Assembly (NCBI GenBank): GCA_017849335.1
Contig: JAFIHP010000030.1
Coordinates: forward strand, 1 to 5,669
DNA from: Actinomycetales bacterium
GTDB taxonomy: Bacteria > Actinomycetota > Actinomycetes > S36-B12
Reading direction: 5' to 3'
DNA length: 5,669 nucleotides
The notes beneath the pieces were generated by a model that did not search any database, was not told the origin of the DNA, and was given only the letters and a program-made list of their open reading frames with translations. The position numbers and the translations under genes were made by a program. Of this stretch, positions 1 to 5,669 are shown one piece after another (position 1 is the first letter of the stretch; each line of letters starts with the position of its first letter).

Positions 1-82
1 AGCGCTCGCTCCTCCCTCGCTCACGGAGTCGTCGGTTCGCGAGCTCCGGTGCTCGCTAGCGCTCGCTCCTCCCTCGCTCACG
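1..82. repeat. 25-bp direct repeat, two exact copies, upstream of adnA
   Basis: Bases 1-25 and 58-82 are identical over 25 bp. Both begin AGCGCTCGCTCCTCCC and end CTCGCTCACG, and 32 bp lie between them, giving a period of 57 bp. The match stops at base 26 versus 83. The left limit of the first copy is unknown because the window starts there, so more copies may lie further left. The unit is pyrimidine-rich on this strand and internally repetitive: GCTCGCT recurs at 4-10, 51-57 and 61-67. It has no long inverted symmetry, apart from a small CGCTAGCG palindrome at 54-61. No function is assigned. It could be a short intergenic repeat family or a local duplication at the 3' end of an upstream gene. 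Confidence 0.85.
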
Positions 83-135
83 CCCCGATCGTTGCAGACG
101 GCGCGCCCGTCAGGGGCCGGTGGTAGGCATGGGCC
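83..135 (+). promoter_or_regulatory. adnA leader with weak ribosome-binding site
   Basis: This is the 53-bp stretch between the second repeat copy and the adnA start. An in-frame TAG at 124-126 lies only nine bases upstream of ATG 136, so translation of adnA in this frame cannot begin any earlier. The only purine-rich element at a usable distance is GGTAGG at 122-127, eight bases before the ATG, which is a poor match to AGGAGG. CAGGGG at 111-116 is too far upstream. I see no convincing -35/-10 pair and no palindromic operator such as a LexA box, so the promoter probably lies left of the window or is of a type I cannot recognise. Confidence 0.35.
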
Positions 136-3100
136 ATGGAGTGGCGGCTGGACCTCGCCCCGCTGCCGTCGACGCCGCCCCCGGTGCTCGACGACGAGCA
201 GCGGTCCGTCGTCGCGCACGACACCGGTCCGCTGCTCGTGCTCGCGGGCCCGGGGACCGGCAAGACCACCACCATCGTCGAGGCGATCGTCGCCCGGCTC
301 GCCTCCGGGTGCGCGGCCGACCAGGTGCTCGCCCTCACCTTCGGCCGGCGAGCAGCGGGCGAGCTGCGCGACCGGGTGACCGCTCGCCTCGGCGGCGGCG
401 CGGCCCCGCTGGTCGCCACGTTCCACTCGTTCGCCTACGGCCTGCTACGGCAGACGGCCGACCGGGACGAGTACGGCGCGCTCCCGCGCCTGCTCTCCGG
501 AGCGGAGGAGGACGTACGCATCCGCGAGCTCCTCCGAGGCGCCGTCGAAGGGGGAACCGTGCAGTGGCCCGACGAGCTGGTCGGCGCGCTGCCGACGCTC
601 GGGCTTGCCGCCGAGATCCGGGCCGTCCTGACCCGCGCCCGCGAGCTCGGGCTCAGCGGCGACCGGTTGGAGGAGATCGGTCGGCAGGCCGGCCGGCCCG
701 CATGGGCCGCGGTCGGACGGCTGGCCGGCGAGAACGACGACGTCATGGCGCTGGAGAACGTCATGGACTACGGCGAGCTCCTCGGCCAGGCGGTCGACCG
801 CGCCCGGTCGACCGGGGTCGCCGAGCAGCTGCGCGAGCGCTACCGCGCGGTCTACGTCGACGAGTACCAGGACACCGACCCGTTGCAGGTCGCGCTCCTG
901 CAGAGCCTGGTCGGCCCGCAGACCGCGGTCGTCGCCGTGGGCGACCCCGACCAGTCGATCTACGCGTTCCGCGGCGCGGACGTCGGCGGGCTCCTCGGGT
1001 TCCCGGACCGGTTCCGCCACGCCGACGGGTCCCCGGCCGAGGTCGTGGTGCTTCGCAGTACGCGGCGCTTCGGCCCGACCGTCCGCCGGGCGGCGGTCTC
1101 GACGCTCGGGCCGGTGCTGCCCGGACTGCTGCCGGCCGAGCACCTGCGGGCTCACCGTTCACCGCGCTGCACGCCGCCGGCTGACCCGCAGGTGGACGAC
1201 CTCGTCACGGTCCGGCTCTACGAGGACCAGGGGGCCCAGGTCGCTCACGTCGCCCGCGAGCTGCGCGACGCCCATGTGCGGCGCGGCGTGCCGTGGTCCG
1301 AGCTCGCGGTCCTCGTGCGGGCCGGCGCACAGCTGGCGGCGGTCCAGCGGGCCCTGCGCACGGCCGGCGTCCCCCTCGCCGTCGCGGCGGACGAGATCCC
1401 GCTGCGGTCCGAGGCAGCCGTCGCCACCCTGCTGAGCGCGCTCGCGCTCGCGGCCCGCCCGGCGGCGGCGGGTCCGGCCCAGGTCGTCGACGTGCTGACC
1501 GGCCCGCTGGTGGGCCTGAGCACCGCTGACCTGCGACGCCTCGGCCGGGCGCTGCGCGCCGACGCGCACCGCGACGGCTACGCCGCGCCCCCGTCCGACG
1601 TCCTCATCCGCGACCTCGTCGTCTCCGGGCTGGTCGACCCCGCGGGAGCGCCGCCGACGGATGCCCTTCCCGCGGACGACCCGATCAGCGTGGCGGTTCA
1701 GCGCGCGGTGGCCCTGCTGCGGTCGGTCGGGGAGCAGGTCCGCGACGGCGCGGGGCCGGCCCCGGTGCTGTGGCTGCTGTGGACCGGCGGCGCGTGGCCG
1801 CACGGCTGGCCCGAGCGGTTGCGTGCCGCCGCCCTGGACGGGTCAGCGAGCGCCGGGCACGACCTCGACGCCGTGATGGCGCTCTTCGACGCCGCCGACC
1901 GCCTCGTCGACCGCTACTCGGGCGTCCTCGGCGTCGACCGTTTCGTGGAGTTCCTGGCCAACCAGCTGATCCCGGCCGAGCCGGTCGCCGACCGTGGCGC
2001 CGCCGCCGATGCCGTGCGCCTGCTCACGGCGCACCGGGCCAAGGGCCTGGAGTGGGACGAGGTCTGGGTACTGGGGCTCGAGGAGGGCAGCTGGCCGGAC
2101 CTGCGCGCGCGGGGGTCGACGTTGCGCGTCGAGGAGCTGTCCGCTGACGGCGTCGGAGCAGGTCCACGGCCCGCGGACCTGCTCGCGGAGGAGCGCCGGC
2201 TGGCCTACGTCGCCTGCACGCGTGCGCGTCGCCGGCTGCACGTCAGCGCCGTCGACGCGCCGAACGACGGAGGCGTGCGGCACAGCCGGTTCATCGACGA
2301 CCTGGCGGCGGCCGGCTTCGACGTCGAACGGGCCGGGGGTCGGCCGGTGCGACCGCTCACGCTGGACGGCCTGGTGACCGAGCTGCGCGCGGTCGCCGCG
2401 GACCCGTCGGCCGACGAGGCCCTGCGCGACGCCGCGACCGGTCGGCTCGCCGTCCTCGCAGCCGCGCGCAGCGACGACGGTCGGCCACTCGTCCCGCTCG
2501 CCGATCCGACATCGTGGTGGGGGTTGCGCGAGACCACCCCGGGAGCCGTCCCGGTTCGTGACCGCGACCAGCCGATCGCCCTGTCGGGAAGCGCGCTCGA
2601 CTCCGTCCTCGGCTGTCCGCTGAAGTGGTTCCTCGAGCACGAGGCGTCCGCCGTGGTCGCGCGCGGGACGGCATCCGGCTTCGGCAGCGTCGTCCATGCG
2701 ATCGCCGACTTCGTCGCCAAGGGCGAGGTCCCCGCCGAGCTCGACGAGATGGACGACCGTGCCGATCGGGTGTGGCCCGAGCTGCGGTTCGAGGCCGGCT
2801 GGCAGTCGGCTGCCCAGCGGTCCGACGCGCACGAGGCGCTGGCGCGGTTCCTCGCGTACCACGAGCGCGCCGACCGACGGCTGGTCGGCACGGAGGTGTC
2901 CGTCCGAACCGAGCTCGAGGTGCCCACGCCCGGTGGCGGCACCGAGCGCGTGCGCCTGACGGGGTACATCGACCGGGTCGAGGAGGACGCCGGCGGCCGG
3001 CTGGTCGCGATCGACCTGAAGAACATGAAGTACCCGCCCAAGCCCGGGGAGATCCCCGAGCACGGCCAGCTCGGGGTGTACCAGCTCCTTCTTCGCGACG

Positions 3101-3441
3101 GCGGCTGGCGGCCGGACGCGGACGGCACGGACGGCGCGGACGCCGTCGGCGCGGACGTGGCGGATGCGGACGGCGCGGACGAGGCGGAGCGGCTCCCGGT
3201 CGGCGGCGCGGCCCTGGTCCAGCTGCGCGCCGCGCAGTCGAGCACCGATCCTGCCGCGAAGGTGCAGTTCCAGGAGGCGCTGCCGAACGATGAGCCCACC
3301 TGGGTCGAGGTCCGGTTGGGCCAGGCCGCGGCGATCCTGCGGAGCGAGCGGTTCGATGCCGTCCCCGGTGCCGCGTGCAGCTACTGCGCGCTGCGATCGT
3401 CGTGCCCCACCCAGGCGGTCGGCCGGCCGGTGGTGCCGTGA
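136..3441 (+). CDS. adnA: AdnA subunit of AdnAB helicase-nuclease (UvrD motor plus RecB-like nuclease)
   Basis: This is a cytoplasmic ATP-dependent motor-nuclease subunit for double-strand break end resection, paired with AdnB. Motor motifs in order: Walker A AGPGTGKTT (37-45, K43); Ia LTFGRRAA (67-74); Ib TFHSF (95-99); II VDEYQDT (241-247, D242/E243); III GDPDQSIYAFRGA (269-281); IV around R310; V TAHRAKGLEW (631-640); VI RRLAYVACTRAR (687-698). All key ATPase residues are present. The nuclease domain occupies about 815-1095: H854, D946 in GYIDR, D960-L-K962, and QLGVYQ at 978-983. C827 with C1081, C1084 and C1090 gives the C...CX2CX5C pattern of Fe-S nucleases (AddB, Cas4). The start is ATG 136, since an in-frame TAG at 124 excludes earlier starts. 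The 1101 residues are slightly more than in mycobacterial homologs (about 1050), partly because of an acidic insertion at 994-1018. It overlaps adnB by one to four bases. The alternative, a generic UvrD/PcrA helicase, is unlikely given the nuclease domain and the paired gene. The assignment as AdnA rather than AdnB rests on gene order. Confidence 0.93.
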   Translation: MEWRLDLAPLPSTPPPVLDDEQRSVVAHDTGPLLVLAGPGTGKTTTIVEAIVARLASGCAADQVLALTFGRRAAGELRDRVTARLGGGAAPLVATFHSFAYGLLRQTADRDEYGALPRLLSGAEEDVRIRELLRGAVEGGTVQWPDELVGALPTLGLAAEIRAVLTRARELGLSGDRLEEIGRQAGRPAWAAVGRLAGENDDVMALENVMDYGELLGQAVDRARSTGVAEQLRERYRAVYVDEYQDTDPLQVALLQSLVGPQTAVVAVGDPDQSIYAFRGADVGGLLGFPDRFRHADGSPAEVVVLRSTRRFGPTVRRAAVSTLGPVLPGLLPAEHLRAHRSPRCTPPADPQVDDLVTVRLYEDQGAQVAHVARELRDAHVRRGVPWSELAVLVRAGAQLAAVQRALRTAGVPLAVAADEIPLRSEAAVATLLSALALAARPAAAGPAQVVDVLTGPLVGLSTADLRRLGRALRADAHRDGYAAPPSDVLIRDLVVSGLVDPAGAPPTDALPADDPISVAVQRAVALLRSVGEQVRDGAGPAPVLWLLWTGGAWPHGWPERLRAAALDGSASAGHDLDAVMALFDAADRLVDRYSGVLGVDRFVEFLANQLIPAEPVADRGAAADAVRLLTAHRAKGLEWDEVWVLGLEEGSWPDLRARGSTLRVEELSADGVGAGPRPADLLAEERRLAYVACTRARRRLHVSAVDAPNDGGVRHSRFIDDLAAAGFDVERAGGRPVRPLTLDGLVTELRAVAADPSADEALRDAATGRLAVLAAARSDDGRPLVPLADPTSWWGLRETTPGAVPVRDRDQPIALSGSALDSVLGCPLKWFLEHEASAVVARGTASGFGSVVHAIADFVAKGEVPAELDEMDDRADRVWPELRFEAGWQSAAQRSDAHEALARFLAYHERADRRLVGTEVSVRTELEVPTPGGGTERVRLTGYIDRVEEDAGGRLVAIDLKNMKYPPKPGEIPEHGQLGVYQLLLRDGGWRPDADGTDGADAVGADVADADGADEAERLPVGGAALVQLRAAQSSTDPAAKVQFQEALPNDEPTWVEVRLGQAAAILRSERFDAVPGAACSYCALRSSCPTQAVGRPVVP
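3115..3189 (+). repeat. Imperfect Gly-Ala-Asp codon repeat within adnA
   Basis: Residues 994-1018 of AdnA are low-complexity: 10 acidic residues (eight Asp, two Glu), no basic ones, and otherwise almost only Ala and Gly with a few Val and Thr. The DNA is an imperfect short repeat. GGCGCGGAC occurs at 3133-3141, 3148-3156 and 3172-3180, with a one-base variant at 3124-3132. A 15-bp unit at 3118-3132 recurs at 3166-3180 with one change. The segment lies between the QLGVYQ helix of the nuclease and the strand GGAALVQL (1023-1030), so it is probably a surface loop lengthened by repeat expansion. The reading frame is kept. Confidence 0.75.
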
Positions 3442-5669
3442 TGGCCGGGGAACGGCTCGCGCAGGACGACCTCGCCGAGGTCCTGGGGTTCACGCCGACG
3501 GACGAGCAGTGGGCCGTCGCCTCGATGCCCTTGCAGCCGGCCGTGGTCGTTGCCGGTGCGGGCTCCGGCAAGACGACCTCGATGGCCGCCCGGGTCGCCT
3601 GGCTCGTCGGCAGCGGGCTGGTCGCGGCGGACGAGGTGCTCGGGCTCACGTTCACCACGAAGGCGGCCGCGCAGCTCCTCGCCTCGATGCGGCGCAGCGT
3701 GGCGGCCCTCGAGGTCGCGGCGGAGGCGGGCGTCGAGCCGGCCGAACCGACCGTGCTGACCTACAACGCGTTCGGGGCCCGGCTGCTCTCTGAGCACGGG
3801 ATCCGGTTGGGCCGGGAGCCGGGAGCGCCCGTTCTCACCAACGGCGCCCGCCAGCAGCTGGCCTACCGGGTCGTGTGTCGGTCGACCTTGCCCCTGGGCG
3901 TCCTGCGCGCCTCGCCGGCCGCGATCACCGCCGACCTGCTGAGCCTGGACGACGAGCTGAGCGAGCTGGCGGTGGAGCCGGAGCAGCTCGTGGCCTTCGA
4001 CGACGAGCAGGTGCGCGTCCTGCGTGGGTACGACGCGCTCCAGACCGTCGGTCGAACGCTCCTGGAGACCAGCGAGGCACGCCGCGTCCTCGCCCGCCTC
4101 GTCGGTGAGTGGCGCGCGGCGAAGGCCGACCGGGACGTCCTCGACTTCGCCGACCAGATCCGGTTGGCAGGCGAGCTCGTCGCGCAGTTCCCCGACGTCG
4201 TGGACGACTACCGTCGCCGGTTCCGGGTCGTCCTCCTCGACGAGTACCAGGACACGTCGATCTCCCAGCGGCTGCTCCTGCAGCGCCTCTTCGGCGACGC
4301 CCACCCGGTGCTCGCCGTCGGCGACCCGTGCCAGGCCATCTACGGCTGGCGCGGCGCGACCGTCCACAACATCGACCACTTCGGCGAGTACTTCGCCCGC
4401 GGGAGCGGCGGCGGCCACGGCGGCGACGTGCCGTCGTTGCGCCTGACGCAGTGCCGGCGATGCGCGCCGAGCATCCTCGAGGTCGCCAACCGGGTCGCCG
4501 AGCCCCTCCGTCAGGCCCACCCCTCGGTCGGCCGGCTGGACTACGGCGGTACCACCTCCGACCGTGGCCGTGTCGCGTGCGCCCTGTTCGAGACGTACGA
4601 CGCGGAGATCGACTGGGTCGTCGGGGAGATCCAGCGCACCCGGTCCGGGGCTCGCGGCCGCGACGTCGCGTGGCGCGACATCGCTGTCCTCGCCGCGACC
4701 GGCGACGGGCTGGCACGGATCGACGCCGAGCTGCGCGCGCGCGGTGTTCCCACGCAGCTGGTCGGGGCGTCAGCGTTGCTGACCCAGCCGGCCGTGGTCG
4801 AGCTGCGATCGATGCTCGAGGCCGTCTACGACCCGACGGCGAATCCGGCGCTGGTCCGGCTCCTGTCCGGACCTCGCTGGCGGATCGGCCCGCGCGCCCT
4901 CGCCGCCCTGGGCCGGCGCGCCAGGGCGCTGGCCGGTGGTCGGGGACGCGGCGCGCAGGAGACCCTCGCCGAGGCCCTGGACGCGGCCGTGGCCGGCGCC
5001 GACCCGGTGGAGCTCGCGTCGCTCTCCGAAGCGCTCGAGGATCTCGGCGACCTGGCGGCCTACTCGCCGGAGGCGGTCGATCGCTTCCAGGCGCTCGCCG
5101 CGGAGCTGGCCGGCCTGCGCCAGCATCTCGACGAGCCGCTCGCCGACTTCTGCTGGCGGGTCGTGCGCACGTGCGGTGTCGCCGTGGAGGCCGGGCTCGC
5201 GCCGGGGCACCTGGCGGCGCAGCAGCAGCACGCCCTGCACGCGTTCGTCGACCTCGCGGCCGACGTGGTCGAGCCGGACGGGCGGGTCACGCTCGGGGCG
5301 TTCCTGGCACGGCTGGCCGAGATCGAACGGCTCGGCGTCGGGTTGGGCCTGGAGGAGAGCGGTCCCGCCGACGCGGTCCAGCTGCTGACGGTGCACAAGG
5401 CGAAGGGGCTGGAGTTCGGCTTCGTCTTCGTGCCCTTCGTGTCCAAGGACGCGTTCCCGGGCGGGCGGGCGCGCCCGACGTGGCTCGGGTCGCGAAGCAC
5501 CGTGCCGTGGCCGTTGCGCGCGGACGCCGACGACGAACTCGCCGGCTACCCGCCGGCGGGGCAGAGCCCGCGCGGGGTCGACGAGAAGGCCTATCGGGCC
5601 GTCCTCAAGCGCCAGGAGGCGCTGGAGAACCGACGGCTGGCCTACGTGGCGTTCACGCGCGCCGAGAGG
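3441..5669 (+). CDS. adnB: AdnB subunit of AdnAB helicase-nuclease, 3' end beyond window
   Basis: The second UvrD/Rep-type motor of the AdnAB resection complex. In mycobacteria AdnB is the leading motor, moving 3' to 5' on single strands at break ends. The frame is open for 743 codons to the window edge. Motifs: Q-like FTPTDEQ (17-23); Walker A AGAGSGKTT (38-46, K44); Ia LTFTTKAAA (69-77); Ib TYNAF (107-111); II LLDEYQDT (265-272, D267/E268); III GDPCQAIYGWRGA (294-306); IV near R339; V TVHKAKGLEF (650-659); VI RRLAYVAFTRAER (731-743), where the window ends. The RecB-like nuclease domain expected after the motor is therefore not visible; homologs are about 1100 residues. ATG 3441 shares its A with the adnA TGA. 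GTG 3438, directly before it, is an equally possible start (GTGA overlap), and GTG 3402 is less likely. No clear Shine-Dalgarno sequence precedes it, which suits translational coupling. Oddities are the Gly-rich stretch 321-328 and the motif IV sequence QCRRC (337-341). The family call is firm; naming it AdnB follows from its place after adnA. Confidence 0.9.
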   Translation, partial: MAGERLAQDDLAEVLGFTPTDEQWAVASMPLQPAVVVAGAGSGKTTSMAARVAWLVGSGLVAADEVLGLTFTTKAAAQLLASMRRSVAALEVAAEAGVEPAEPTVLTYNAFGARLLSEHGIRLGREPGAPVLTNGARQQLAYRVVCRSTLPLGVLRASPAAITADLLSLDDELSELAVEPEQLVAFDDEQVRVLRGYDALQTVGRTLLETSEARRVLARLVGEWRAAKADRDVLDFADQIRLAGELVAQFPDVVDDYRRRFRVVLLDEYQDTSISQRLLLQRLFGDAHPVLAVGDPCQAIYGWRGATVHNIDHFGEYFARGSGGGHGGDVPSLRLTQCRRCAPSILEVANRVAEPLRQAHPSVGRLDYGGTTSDRGRVACALFETYDAEIDWVVGEIQRTRSGARGRDVAWRDIAVLAATGDGLARIDAELRARGVPTQLVGASALLTQPAVVELRSMLEAVYDPTANPALVRLLSGPRWRIGPRALAALGRRARALAGGRGRGAQETLAEALDAAVAGADPVELASLSEALEDLGDLAAYSPEAVDRFQALAAELAGLRQHLDEPLADFCWRVVRTCGVAVEAGLAPGHLAAQQQHALHAFVDLAADVVEPDGRVTLGAFLARLAEIERLGVGLGLEESGPADAVQLLTVHKAKGLEFGFVFVPFVSKDAFPGGRARPTWLGSRSTVPWPLRADADDELAGYPPAGQSPRGVDEKAYRAVLKRQEALENRRLAYVAFTRAER

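Noticed and set aside
36..44. TTCG-containing stretch considered as a LexA half-site
   Set aside because: Only one half resembles the actinobacterial TCGAAC-N4-GTTCGA box and there is no matching left half at the right spacing.
1..82. CRISPR-like dimensions: 25-bp repeat with a 32-bp gap
   Set aside because: Only two copies are visible and the next expected copy is absent. The unit lacks the partial palindrome common in CRISPR repeats, the gap contains part of the repeat (GCTCGCT), and no cas gene is present. The helicase and Cas4-like cysteine pattern downstream belong to AdnAB, not to a CRISPR system.
92..130. Possible promoter with TTGCAG at 92-97
   Set aside because: The -35 match is poor and no -10-like hexamer lies 16-19 bases downstream; the region is GC-rich throughout.
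445..1155. Long open frames on the minus strand across both genes (for example 445-1155, 1843-3063, 3381-4520)
   Set aside because: They lie wholly opposite the two helicase genes, their translations are Arg/Ala/Gly/Pro-rich or show no domain, and long antisense frames are normal in DNA this rich in GC.
120..1184. Plus-strand frame starting at GTG 120 and overlapping adnA
   Set aside because: It is an extremely Arg/Pro/Ala-rich translation in a shifted frame with no helicase motifs, whereas the frame starting at 136 has every expected motif.
3436..3446. Intergenic terminator or regulatory site between the two genes
   Set aside because: There is no intergenic space; the stop and start codons overlap.
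136..5669. Anti-phage defence system with paired UvrD-like helicase and nuclease (for example Gabija-like)
   Set aside because: Gabija pairs a UvrD-like helicase with an OLD-type ATPase-TOPRIM nuclease. Here AdnA is a motor plus RecB-like nuclease on one chain and its partner is a second UvrD motor in direct overlap, which is the housekeeping AdnAB layout.

Overview
The window comes from the chromosome of a very GC-rich bacterium. By eye well over 70 % of bases are G or C, and nearly every third codon position is G or C. The gene pair and its order are those of the mycobacterial/actinobacterial adnA-adnB locus, so a high-GC actinomycete is the best fit. I cannot name the genus from the sequence alone.

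Layout. Bases 1-135 are a short upstream stretch. It carries a 25-bp exact direct repeat (1-25 and 58-82) and has no recognisable promoter, RNA gene or complete gene. Bases 136-3441 are one complete gene for a 1101-residue protein: an N-terminal UvrD/Rep-type superfamily 1A helicase with all its motifs, followed by a RecB-like PD-(D/E)XK nuclease domain with a four-cysteine iron-sulfur signature. This is AdnA. A second gene starts at 3441 (or 3438), overlapping the adnA stop codon, and is still open at the right edge (5669). Its 743 visible residues make up a complete second UvrD-type motor, ending exactly in helicase motif VI. By position and family this is AdnB, whose own nuclease domain would lie beyond the window.

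How they work together. In mycobacteria AdnA and AdnB form a heterodimeric motor-nuclease that binds double-strand break ends. It unwinds the duplex with 3'-to-5' motors (AdnB leading, AdnA lagging on the same strand) and resects the ends ahead of homologous recombination. It fills the role of RecBCD or AddAB. The one-base overlap of the two genes suits co-translation of two subunits needed in equal amounts.

I found no undescribed system. The points worth a second look are the upstream repeat, an acidic Ala/Gly/Asp-rich insertion inside the AdnA nuclease domain, and departures from the usual residues in a few motifs of both proteins.
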